A program made the position numbers and the translations under genes. A stretch of 64,000 bases of DNA from Mumia quercus (GTDB taxonomy: Bacteria > Actinomycetota > Actinomycetes > Propionibacteriales > Nocardioidaceae). The notes beneath the pieces are model-generated. The model saw only the letters and a list, made by a program, of their open reading frames with translations. It ran no database searches and was not told the origin of the DNA. The stretch is taken from NCBI RefSeq assembly GCF_025506335.1, contig NZ_JANZYO010000004.1:124001-188000 (forward strand). The letters are read 5' to 3'. Positions within the stretch are counted from its first letter, which is position 1, and each line of letters begins with the position of its first letter. Below are positions 26,434-34,505 of the stretch, piece by piece.

Positions 26434-27183
26434 TCAGCCCTTCTTGCGGTTGAGGAACGCCAGCATCGCCGTGCGCGCCTCGTCCGAGCCGAAGAGCCGG
26501 CCCGACAGCTCCGCGACCTCGTCACCGAGGCGGTCGATCCGCGCCACGAGGTCGGCATTGAGGAGCGCCTTGGTCTCGCGCAGGCCCTGCGGGTACGCCT
26601 TGCGGAGCTCGTCGAGGACCTGACCGAGCGCCGCGTCGAGCGCGTCGGGCGCCACCGCCTCGGTGACCAGCCCGTACTCGACGGCCTGGGCCGCCGTGAA
26701 CTTCGCGCCCGTGAGGAACGTCCGTGCCGCAGCACGGGGTGTCATCCTCTCCAGCGCGGTCAACGAGATCACCGCAGGCGCGAGCGCCAGGCGGACCTCG
26801 GTGAAGGCGAACGTCACGTCGTCGGAGCAGACGACGACGTCGGCAGCACCCACGATCCCGAGCCCTCCTGCGCGGACCGGCCCGTGGAGGCGGACCACGA
26901 CCGGCTTGGACAGGGTGGCGATGAGGCGCTGGAGGGCGACCAGCCCCTTCGCGCCCTCGACCATCCCGCCGCCCGCCGCCTCGGAGAGATCGGCGCCGGA
27001 GCAGAACACCGGACCGGCCGCGGCGATCACGACGACGAGCGCGTCGGGATCGGCCGCCGCGGTCTCGAGGTGGCCGACGAGCTCGGTCACGAGCTGCGCC
27101 GACAAGGCGTTGCGGTTGTGCTGGCTGTCGAGTGTGATCGTGGCGACCTGGTCGGCGACCTCGAGGCGGACGAGCTCGGTCAT
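26434..27183 (-). CDS. Enoyl-CoA hydratase/isomerase family protein
   Basis: The 249-residue crotonase-fold protein has the oxyanion-hole segments SGADLSEA and GPVRAGGLGIVGAADVV, and FTEVRLALAPAVISL where a catalytic Glu is expected. It would hydrate an unsaturated acyl-CoA made by the dehydrogenases or carboxylase of this operon, a role like AtuE or LiuC. It is the last gene of the operon, 40 bases after the dehydrogenase. AAGGAG lies eight bases before the ATG. The substrate is inferred from context only. Confidence 0.85.
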   Translation of the reverse strand: MTELVRLEVADQVATITLDSQHNRNALSAQLVTELVGHLETAAADPDALVVVIAAAGPVFCSGADLSEAAGGGMVEGAKGLVALQRLIATLSKPVVVRLHGPVRAGGLGIVGAADVVVCSDDVTFAFTEVRLALAPAVISLTALERMTPRAAARTFLTGAKFTAAQAVEYGLVTEAVAPDALDAALGQVLDELRKAYPQGLRETKALLNADLVARIDRLGDEVAELSGRLFGSDEARTAMLAFLNRKKG

Positions 27184-27223
27184 GCGGTGACTCCTTCGAC
27201 GTGGGTGCGGGTCGGGGCGGGCA

Positions 27224-28393
27224 TCAGTACGACTTCGGCAGGCCGAGCGAGAACTGCGCGATGAAGTTGAGCACCATCTCACGGCTGACCGGCGCGATGC
27301 GCGACAGCCGCGACGCCGCAAGCATCTGCACCAGCCCGTACTCCTCCGCCAGTCCGTTGCCGCCATGCGTCTGGATCGCCCGGTCCACGGCGTTGCACAC
27401 GACCTCGCCGGCCGCGTACTTCGCCATGTTCGCCGCTTCGCCTGCCCCCATGTGGTCACCGGCCGCGTAGAGCGCGGCGGCCTTCTGCGTCATCAGGCGG
27501 GCGAGCTCGATCTCGATGTGCGTCTGCGCGAGCGGGTGGGCGACCGCCTGGTGGGCACCGATCGGCGCCTTCCAGACCTGCCGGGTCTTGGCGTACTCGG
27601 TCGCGATCTCGAGCGCGAGCCGCGCCGTGCCGGTCGCGAACGAAGCCGCCATGATGCGCTCGGGGTTGAGGCCCGCGAAGAGCTGTTCGATCCCGGCGTC
27701 CTCGCTGCCGATGAGCGCGTCGTACGGCAGGGCGACGTCGTCGAAGAACAGCGTGAACTGCTTCTCCGGGCTCACGATCCCCATCGGGATCTCCTGGTAC
27801 GTGAACCCCGGCGTGTCGGTCGGCACGAGGAACAGCGCCGGCTTGAGGTTGCCGGTCTTGTGGTCCTCGGTCCGCGCGACGACCAGGACGTGGCTCGCCT
27901 CGTCGACACCGGAGATGTACGTCTTGCCGCCGGTCAGACGCCAGCCGCCGTCCTCCTCGCGGTAGGCGGTGGTGATGATCTTGTGCGAGTTCGAGCCCGC
28001 GTCGGGCTCGGTGATCGAGAACGCGAACGTGCTCGTCCCGTCGGCCAGGCCCGGCAGCCAGCGCTGCTTCTGCTCGTCGGTGCCGTACTGGGCGATGATC
28101 GTGCCGACGATCGCCGGCGACACGACCATGAGCAGGAGCGGGCTGCCGGTGGCGGCCAGCTCCTCGCAGACCGCGGCGAGGTCACCGATCTCGCCGCCGC
28201 CGCCCCCGTACTCCTCGGGCACGGCGACACCGAGGTAGCCGAGCTTGCCGGCCTCCTCCCAGAGCTCGGTGGTCTTGCGACCCTCGGCAGCGGCCCGGTT
28301 GAAGTAGTCACGGCCGTACTTGCGTCCCAGGTCGCGGACCGCCTTGCGCAGGGCCTGACGCTCCTCGGACTCGGAGAATGCGGTGGTGGTCAT
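27224..28393 (-). CDS. Acyl-CoA dehydrogenase (first of two)
   Basis: The 389-residue FAD-dependent dehydrogenase has the N-terminal helix bundle with VPEEYGGGGGEIGDL, the substrate/FAD strand SITEPDAGSN, GGKTYISG and the C-terminal QTHGGNGLAEEYGL. At the place where medium-chain enzymes carry the catalytic Glu in a YEG motif this protein reads RIAPVSREM, so the base must sit elsewhere, as in isovaleryl- and long-chain-type enzymes. This fits a branched acyl-CoA such as isovaleryl- or citronellyl-CoA. Its ATG overlaps the carboxylase stop by four bases (28390-28393), with AAGGAG upstream. Confidence 0.88.
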   Translation of the reverse strand: MTTTAFSESEERQALRKAVRDLGRKYGRDYFNRAAAEGRKTTELWEEAGKLGYLGVAVPEEYGGGGGEIGDLAAVCEELAATGSPLLLMVVSPAIVGTIIAQYGTDEQKQRWLPGLADGTSTFAFSITEPDAGSNSHKIITTAYREEDGGWRLTGGKTYISGVDEASHVLVVARTEDHKTGNLKPALFLVPTDTPGFTYQEIPMGIVSPEKQFTLFFDDVALPYDALIGSEDAGIEQLFAGLNPERIMAASFATGTARLALEIATEYAKTRQVWKAPIGAHQAVAHPLAQTHIEIELARLMTQKAAALYAAGDHMGAGEAANMAKYAAGEVVCNAVDRAIQTHGGNGLAEEYGLVQMLAASRLSRIAPVSREMVLNFIAQFSLGLPKSY

Positions 28394-30408
28394 GCGGGGT
28401 CTCCTTCGACGTTCTCCTGAGCGGCGGCTTCCTCGATCACGGCGAGGACGGCACCGGACTCGACCTGGCTGCCGGCCGCGACCGCGAGCTCGGCGACGAC
28501 ACCGTCGGTCGGCGCGGTGATGGTGTGCTGCATCTTCATGGCCTCGAGGACGAGGACGACGTCGCCCTTCGCCACGCTCTGGCCCTGCTCGACCGCCACC
28601 GACACCACGGATCCGGGCATCGGGGCCAGCAGCGAGCCCTCGGCCACCTGGTCGGCCGGGTCGACGAAACGCGGGACGACCGCGAGGTCCAGCGGACCCT
28701 GCGGCCCGTCGACATCGACGAAGCCCGCACCGAGGGTGACCGCGTACGACTCCTCCACGCCGTCGTGGACGAGGACGACCCGGTCGGCAGCGACGCTCGC
28801 CGCCGTGGTGGCCTCGTCCTCGCCGACCGGCACGAGCCGGCCGCGCTGGGACGCGTACGCGACCGTCAGCTCCTCGCCGCCGACGGCGTACGAGGCGGTG
28901 AGGGGCTGGGACGGCACGTTGCGGAAGCCGGCGGGGATGCGCGAGAGCACTCGCGCCCCCTGCGCCGCGGCGGTGGCCGAGGCGAGCGCCGCGGCGACCG
29001 CGTACCGGCGGACGACGGAAGCGTCGCCGCGCGGCTGCGACCAGTCCGCGAGCTTCTCCTCCAGGAGCAGCGTGCTCAGCGCGGCGGGGTCGGAGAACTC
29101 CCCCGCCCCGAGGATCCCGCGGAGCAGGTCGAGGTTGGTCGCGACGCCGTGGATCCGCGTCCGGTCGAGCGCGCCGCGCAGCGCGCGCGTCGCCGTCGCG
29201 CGGTCCGGCCCGTACGCGATGATCTTGGCGAGCATCGCGTCGTAGTGGATGCCGACCTCGCTGCCGCCCTCGATGCCGGAGTCGAGACGAAGCCCGTGCC
29301 CCGTGAGCGTCCCGAAGCGTGTCGTCGCGCCCGGCACCTCGAACGCCCGCACGGTGCCCGTCTGGGGAGCGAACCCGTCGGCCGGGTCCTCCGCGTAGAG
29401 ACGGACCTCGATCGCGTGACCCCGTGACACCGGCGGCTCGGCGAGCCCGGTGACCTCGTGCAGCGCCCGCCCCTCGGCGACGGCGATCTGCAGCGCTACC
29501 AGGTCGAGCCCGGTGACGGCCTCGGTCACGGGGTGCTCCACCTGCAGGCGGGTGTTCATCTCCAGGAACGACACCAGGGCATCGCGGTCGTCGCGCTCGG
29601 CGACGAGGAACTCGACGGTGCCGGCGCCGGTGTAGCCGACCTGCTTGACCAGGGCACGCGCTGCGTCGTGCAGCGTGGTGCGGGTGGCCTCGGAGAGGCC
29701 GGGCGCCGGCGCCTCCTCGACGACCTTCTGGTGACGGCGCTGCAGCGAGCAGTCGCGGTCGCCGACGACCCAGCAGGTGCCGTGGACGTCGGCCATCACC
29801 TGGACCTCGACGTGCCGCGCGTGCTCGAGGTAGTGCTCCACGAACACCGTGGCGTCACCGAACGCCGAGCCGGCCTCGGCCGCTGCCTGCTCGAGCGCCG
29901 CAGGAAGGGCGTCCAGCTCGCGCACGACACGCATGCCGCGCCCGCCGCCGCCGGACGACGCCTTCACCACCAGCGGCAGGTCGGCCTCGGTCATCGCCTC
30001 CGGCTCGAGCATGCCCGCCACGGGCCCACCGGCCTGGGCCATGAGCTCCTTGGAGCGGACCTTCGAGCCCATCGCCTCGATCGCCTCGGGGTCCGGACCG
30101 ATCCAGACCAGGCCCGCCTCGCGTACGGCCGCGGCGAACTCGGCGTTCTCGGAGAGGAAGCCGTAGCCGGGGTGGATCGCGTCGGCGCCGGTGGCCTTCG
30201 CTGCCGCGATGACGAGGTCACCACGCAGGTACGTCTCGGCGGGCGCGTTGCCCGGGAGGCGTACGGCCGCGTCGGCGTCGGTCACGAACGGCGCGTCCGC
30301 GTCGGCGTCGGAGTGCACCGCCACGGTCGCGATGCCGAGCGCACGGCACGTCGCGAACACACGGCGTGCGATCTCGCCGCGGTTGGCGACGAGCACCTTC
30401 TGGATCAT
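28390..30408 (-). CDS. Acyl-CoA carboxylase alpha subunit (biotin carboxylase plus biotin carrier)
   Basis: The 672-residue protein has an ATP-grasp biotin carboxylase domain (MIQKVLVANRGEIARR start, SSGGGGRGMR glycine loop, EMNTRLQVEHPVTE) and a C-terminal biotinyl domain with EAMKMQH, Lys625 being the biotin site. It carries out the ATP- and bicarbonate-dependent step, passing the carboxyl group to the beta subunit encoded just upstream. Length and order match methylcrotonyl-, geranyl- and propionyl-type alpha subunits. The operon context (AtuA, two acyl-CoA dehydrogenases) favours methylcrotonyl- or geranyl-CoA. The ATG at 30408 has GGAGAG about eight bases upstream. Confidence 0.92.
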   Translation of the reverse strand: MIQKVLVANRGEIARRVFATCRALGIATVAVHSDADADAPFVTDADAAVRLPGNAPAETYLRGDLVIAAAKATGADAIHPGYGFLSENAEFAAAVREAGLVWIGPDPEAIEAMGSKVRSKELMAQAGGPVAGMLEPEAMTEADLPLVVKASSGGGGRGMRVVRELDALPAALEQAAAEAGSAFGDATVFVEHYLEHARHVEVQVMADVHGTCWVVGDRDCSLQRRHQKVVEEAPAPGLSEATRTTLHDAARALVKQVGYTGAGTVEFLVAERDDRDALVSFLEMNTRLQVEHPVTEAVTGLDLVALQIAVAEGRALHEVTGLAEPPVSRGHAIEVRLYAEDPADGFAPQTGTVRAFEVPGATTRFGTLTGHGLRLDSGIEGGSEVGIHYDAMLAKIIAYGPDRATATRALRGALDRTRIHGVATNLDLLRGILGAGEFSDPAALSTLLLEEKLADWSQPRGDASVVRRYAVAAALASATAAAQGARVLSRIPAGFRNVPSQPLTASYAVGGEELTVAYASQRGRLVPVGEDEATTAASVAADRVVLVHDGVEESYAVTLGAGFVDVDGPQGPLDLAVVPRFVDPADQVAEGSLLAPMPGSVVSVAVEQGQSVAKGDVVLVLEAMKMQHTITAPTDGVVAELAVAAGSQVESGAVLAVIEEAAAQENVEGDPA

Positions 30409-30434
30409 CTTGCTCTCTCCGTTGGTAGAAACCG

Positions 30435-32042
30435 TCACAGCCGGAACACCCCGTAGCCACGGGCCCCTTCGATCGGGGCGTTCGCGATCGCGCTCAGGCA
30501 GATGCCGAGCACGGTGCGCGTGTCGCGCGGGTCGATGACACCGTCGTCGTACAGCAGCCCGGACGTGAAGTACGCCAGCGACTGCTCCTCGATCTGCTTC
30601 TCGATGAACGCGCGCATCTGCTTGTCGCCGTCCTCGTCGTACGGCATGCCCTTGGCCTCGGCCGCTCCGCGGGCGACGATCGAGATCACGCCGGCCAGCT
30701 GAGCCGGACCCATGACGGCCGACTTGGCGTTGGGCCAGCTGAACATGAACCGCGGGTCGTACGCACGACCGCTCATGCCGTAGTGCCCGGCACCGTACGA
30801 GGCGCCCATGACGACCGAGATGTGCGGCACCGTCGAGTTGGAGACCGCGTTGATCATCTGCGCGCCGTGCTTGATGATGCCGCCCTGCTCGTACTCCGCG
30901 CCCACCATGTAGCCGGTGGTGTTGTGGAGGAACAGCAGCGGGGTGTCCGTCTGGTTGGCCAGCTGGATGAACTGCGCCGCCTTCTGCGCCTCCTCGCTGA
31001 ACAGGACGCCCTGCGCGTTGGCCAGGATGCCGATCGGGTAGCCGTGGATCTGGGCGAACCCCGTGACCAGCGACGACCCGTACAGCGGCTTGAACTCGTC
31101 GAAGCCCGTCCCACCGTCGACCTCCGGGCCGTCCACGATGCGCGCGATCACCTCGCGCGGGTCGAACGGGACCTTCAGGTCGCTCGGGACGATCCCGAGC
31201 AGCTCCTCGGGGTCGTACGCCGGCTCGGCGTACGACGCCTTCGGCGTCGGACCCTGCTTGCGCCAGTTGAGGCGGCGCACGATCTGGCGGCCGAGGCGGA
31301 TCGCGTCGCGCTCGTCCACCGCGAGGTAGTCGGCGAGACCCGAGACGCGGGCGTGCATCTCCGCACCGCCCAGCGACTCGTCGTCGGACTCCTCGCCGGT
31401 GGCCATCTTCACCAGCGGCGGGCCGCCGAGGAAGACCTTGGCGCCCTCCTTGACCATGACGACGTAGTCGCTCATGCCCGGGACGTACGCGCCACCGGCG
31501 GTCGAGTTGCCGAAGACGAGCGCCACGGTCGGTACGCGCGCGGCGCTCGACTGCGTGATGTTGCGGAACGTCGCGCCGCCGGGGATGAAGATGTCCTTCT
31601 GCGTCGGCAGGTCGGCGCCGCCGGACTCGACGAGGTTGATCGTCGGGAGCCGGTTCTCGGCGGCGATCTGCGCGGCGCGCAGGCCCTTCTTGACGGTGAG
31701 GGGGTTGCTGGAGCCGCCCTTCACCGTCGGGTCGTTCGCGATGATCATGCACTCGACGCCCTCGACGACGCCGATGCCGGAGATCAGCGAGCCGCCGACC
31801 GGGAAGTCGGTGCCCCACGCGGCCAGCGTGGACAGCTCCAGGAACGGCGCGCCTTCGTCGAGCAGCAGCTCGATGCGCTCGCGCGCGAGCAGCTTCCCAC
31901 GCTTGTGGTGGCGGGCGACGTACTTCTCACCGCCTCCCGCGAGCGCCTTCGCGTGCTGCTCGGCGAGGTCGTCGATCTTCTCGAGCAACGCCTCGCGGTT
32001 CTCGTGGTACGTGGGTGACGCGGTGTCCACCGTCGTCGTCAT
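30435..32042 (-). CDS. Acyl-CoA carboxylase beta subunit (carboxyltransferase)
   Basis: The 535-residue protein is a carboxyltransferase beta subunit of the MCC/GCC type. It has the opening KLLARERIELLLDEGAPFLEL, the acyl-CoA site NDPTVKGGSSNPLTVKK, GGGATFRNI-like GGATFRN, and the second site MGASYGAGHYGMSGRAYDPRF. The GMSGRAYDPRF string is typical of methylcrotonyl/geranyl-CoA carboxylases, and less of propionyl-CoA ones. It forms the holoenzyme with the alpha subunit, 26 bases downstream. Its ATG overlaps the stop of the winged-helix gene by four bases. Confidence 0.92.
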   Translation of the reverse strand: MTTTVDTASPTYHENREALLEKIDDLAEQHAKALAGGGEKYVARHHKRGKLLARERIELLLDEGAPFLELSTLAAWGTDFPVGGSLISGIGVVEGVECMIIANDPTVKGGSSNPLTVKKGLRAAQIAAENRLPTINLVESGGADLPTQKDIFIPGGATFRNITQSSAARVPTVALVFGNSTAGGAYVPGMSDYVVMVKEGAKVFLGGPPLVKMATGEESDDESLGGAEMHARVSGLADYLAVDERDAIRLGRQIVRRLNWRKQGPTPKASYAEPAYDPEELLGIVPSDLKVPFDPREVIARIVDGPEVDGGTGFDEFKPLYGSSLVTGFAQIHGYPIGILANAQGVLFSEEAQKAAQFIQLANQTDTPLLFLHNTTGYMVGAEYEQGGIIKHGAQMINAVSNSTVPHISVVMGASYGAGHYGMSGRAYDPRFMFSWPNAKSAVMGPAQLAGVISIVARGAAEAKGMPYDEDGDKQMRAFIEKQIEEQSLAYFTSGLLYDDGVIDPRDTRTVLGICLSAIANAPIEGARGYGVFRL

Positions 32043-33292
32043 CGTGGTGCCTCCATGATCAGCTCGACCCGGGTGTCGAGGTAGTGGGAGAAGCGGTCGG
32101 CCTGCTCCGCGAACCTGTCGCGGACGGCCGAGGTCGTGTCGGTGAGGAGCGTCAGGCTGACGCTCGCGGGATCGTTCTTGCGGGTGGGGCGCGTCCACTT
32201 CCAGCCGCCGACGACGCGCCCTTCGTCGACGGCGAGGCCCCAGAAGAAGAGGCCTTCGATCGGCTCGCGCACGTAGTCCGTGCTCGCGTCGACGGCCTGG
32301 CGGTTCTTGTAGGCGATGAGGTACTCGTCGTACGGCGGCAGCAGCCGGCTGGTCGAGCCCTCCACGCTGGTCGAGTAGGCCGAGCCGCTAGGCGAGGCCG
32401 TATCGAGACCCTCCACGCTGGTCGAGTAGGCCGAGCCGCTAGGCGAGGCCGTATCGAGACCCCCCACGCTGGTCGAGTAGGCCGAGCCGCTAGGCGAGGC
32501 CGTATCGAGACCCTCCAGGTCCCAGTACGTCAGCCCCTCGCGCTCGTACGAGACCGCGCCGGCCGCCTCGTACCCGCGCCGCGCGTCGCCGACCGTGATG
32601 CCGCCCCACCAGGAGAGGTCGTGCGGCGTCGCCGGGCCGTGGCCGCGGAGGTAGCACTCCGCCAGCCGGGCGACCGCCTCGTCGTGGTCGACGGGGTCGG
32701 CGGCCGGCACCCGGTCGTCGAAGGCGGCGAAGGTCTGCTGCTTGCCCTGCGGCGCACCGCTGATCGCGACCCGGTCGAGCTCGGCGGCGAGGGTGAGGAA
32801 GCCTGCGCGTTTCGTCGTGTCGACGCCGCGCGCCTCGAGCCGCTCCGCGATCTGCTTGCGGGTGAGGTGCTCGCCGTCGGCGAGGATCTCACCGACGGCG
32901 TCGAGGATCCGGGCCCGCTCGTGCGGGTCGTCGAGCCCGTTCGCCCGCCACGCCGACGCCAAGGAGCGCACGATGCGTGGCCCGGTGAGCTCCAGCATCC
33001 AGCGCGCATCCGCGGGACGCACGAAGTGCCAGGTCGGGCGCAGCACGTGGGTGCGCAGGATCTCTCCGGCCGCCACCAGCGCCTCGACCTCGGCCGCCGT
33101 CGGGGCGCCCTCGCTGCGTTGCGAGAGCGCCCACCCGGCGTCGACGTACTCCTGCGCCTGCACCGCGCCGAGCCGCTCGACCACGTCGACCGGGGAGGCG
33201 AACGGCTCGCCGACGAGCCGCTGCCGGCTCAGGCGGGCGCTGCGCAGCGGCGACCAGTCACCGTCTGCGGGCTCGGAGTACGTGGCGACCAT
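32039..33292 (-). CDS. AlkZ-like winged-helix (HTH_42) DNA glycosylase family protein with in-frame repeats
   Basis: The 417-residue protein belongs to the HTH_42 winged-helix family, whose studied members (AlkZ, YcaQ) are DNA glycosylases acting on alkylated or crosslinked bases. A Q-A-Q triad (Gln45, Gln47) matches the catalytic QxQ motif of AlkZ. Further family strings are LRPTWHFVRPADARW and LLPPYDEYLIAYKNRQ. Residues about 261-311 are three copies of GLDTASPSGSAYSTSVE (encoded by a 51-base DNA repeat) sitting between YWDLE and LLPPYDEYL, where relatives have a short linker. GAGGAG is seven bases before the ATG. A repair-type gene inside an acyl-CoA operon is unexpected; ATGA overlap with the carboxylase shows it is truly embedded. 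Confidence 0.82.
   Translation of the reverse strand: MVATYSEPADGDWSPLRSARLSRQRLVGEPFASPVDVVERLGAVQAQEYVDAGWALSQRSEGAPTAAEVEALVAAGEILRTHVLRPTWHFVRPADARWMLELTGPRIVRSLASAWRANGLDDPHERARILDAVGEILADGEHLTRKQIAERLEARGVDTTKRAGFLTLAAELDRVAISGAPQGKQQTFAAFDDRVPAADPVDHDEAVARLAECYLRGHGPATPHDLSWWGGITVGDARRGYEAAGAVSYEREGLTYWDLEGLDTASPSGSAYSTSVGGLDTASPSGSAYSTSVEGLDTASPSGSAYSTSVEGSTSRLLPPYDEYLIAYKNRQAVDASTDYVREPIEGLFFWGLAVDEGRVVGGWKWTRPTRKNDPASVSLTLLTDTTSAVRDRFAEQADRFSHYLDTRVELIMEAPR
32360..32512. repeat. Three tandem 51-base repeats inside the winged-helix gene
   Basis: Units 32360-32410, 32411-32461 and 32462-32512 are identical apart from one base (CTCC to CCCC at the start of the third). On the coding strand each unit contains GGTCTCGATACGG at one end and CTACTCGACCAGCG at the other, and is exactly 17 codons long, so frame is kept. 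Confidence 0.95.
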
Positions 33293-33302
33293 GGAGAACT
33301 CC

Positions 33303-34505
33303 TCAGAACCCCAGGATCTTGGCGACCAGGTCGTTCATCACCTCGGTGGCGCCGCCACCGATGCCGAGGATGCGCGCGTCACGGTAGTGGCGCTCGACCT
33401 CCGTCTCGCGCATGTATCCGGCGCCGCCGAAGATCTGCACTGCCTCGTTCACGACGAACTCGCAGGCCGCGACCGCGTCGTTCTTCGCCACAGCGGCGTC
33501 AGCGGCCAGACGCATCTGGTCGATGTCGGCACCTGCGGAGGCCGCAGCCGCGCGCTCGACGACCTGCCGCGTGAACGCGCGCGCCGTCGTGGTCGCCCGG
33601 TGCATCTCGACCAGCTTGTGCCGGATCACCTGGCGGCTCGCGAGCGGCCGCCCGAACGTCTCGCGCTCCTTGGTGTAGCCGGCGGCGAGGTCGAGAGCAC
33701 GCTGCGCGGTCGCGTACGCCTGGACCGCGAGGCTCAGCCGCTCGTTCACGAACTGCTGCATGACGAGGACGAAGCCGCCGTTCTCCTCGCCGACGAGGTT
33801 CTCGGCAGGCACGCGGACGTCGTCGAAGGCGAGCTCGGCGGTGTCCGAGCAGTGCCACCCCATCTTGCGCAACGGGCGTTGGACGGCGAAGCCCGGCGTC
33901 CCCTTGTCGACGACGAGCAGCGAGATGCCTCCGAAGCCGTCGCCACCGGTGCGCACCGCGGTCGTCACGAAGTCGGCGCGGACGCCGGAGGTGATGAAGG
34001 TCTTCGCGCCGTTGACGACGTACGCGTCGCCGTCGCGCGCCGCGCGGGTGCGCAGGTTGGCGACGTCGGAGCCGCCGCTCGGCTCGGTCACGCCGAGCGA
34101 GCCGATCATCTCGCCGGCCAGCGTCGGGCGGACGTACCGCTCGACCAGCGCCTCGGTGCGCTCGGTCGGCGCCATCCGGTGGGCGCTGACCAGGTGCGGC
34201 AGCGCGATGCCGTGCGTGAAGAGCGCCGCGATCAGTCCGGAGGAGCCGCCGGCCTCGATGATCGCCTCGCTGACGACCGAGATGTCGACGATGTCACCAC
34301 CCTGGCCGCCGACCTCCTCGGGAAAGGCGATGCCGAGGATCCCCGCGGCGGCTGCCTTCTTGTGCAGCTCGCGCGGGATCTCGCCGTCGTCCTCCCAGCC
34401 GGCGAGGAACGGGGTGATCTCCGTGGTCGTGAAGCGGGTGACGGCCTCGCGCAGCGCCGTGCGCTCGGGCGTCGACCAGGCGTCGTACGGGGCGGACACG
34501 GTCAT
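33303..34505 (-). CDS. Acyl-CoA dehydrogenase (second of two)
   Basis: The 400-residue dehydrogenase has FPEEVGGQGGDIVDI, GVTEPSGGSDVANL, GAKTFITSG, and the C-terminal QIFGGAGYMRETEVERHYRDARILGI signature. The usual catalytic YEG is replaced by IGGGATEVM, the pattern of isovaleryl- and long-chain-type enzymes, whose catalytic Glu lies in another helix. It probably oxidises a different chain length from the enzyme at 27224, as AtuD and LiuA do in Pseudomonas terpene/leucine breakdown. It overlaps atuA by four bases (34502-34505), with GGAGGAG-like bases upstream. Confidence 0.88.
   Translation of the reverse strand: MTVSAPYDAWSTPERTALREAVTRFTTTEITPFLAGWEDDGEIPRELHKKAAAAGILGIAFPEEVGGQGGDIVDISVVSEAIIEAGGSSGLIAALFTHGIALPHLVSAHRMAPTERTEALVERYVRPTLAGEMIGSLGVTEPSGGSDVANLRTRAARDGDAYVVNGAKTFITSGVRADFVTTAVRTGGDGFGGISLLVVDKGTPGFAVQRPLRKMGWHCSDTAELAFDDVRVPAENLVGEENGGFVLVMQQFVNERLSLAVQAYATAQRALDLAAGYTKERETFGRPLASRQVIRHKLVEMHRATTTARAFTRQVVERAAAASAGADIDQMRLAADAAVAKNDAVAACEFVVNEAVQIFGGAGYMRETEVERHYRDARILGIGGGATEVMNDLVAKILGF

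Noticed and set aside
32360-32512. Resemblance to a CRISPR array
   Set aside because: Units are contiguous with no unique spacers, only three copies, and they are coding in frame; no cas genes are present.
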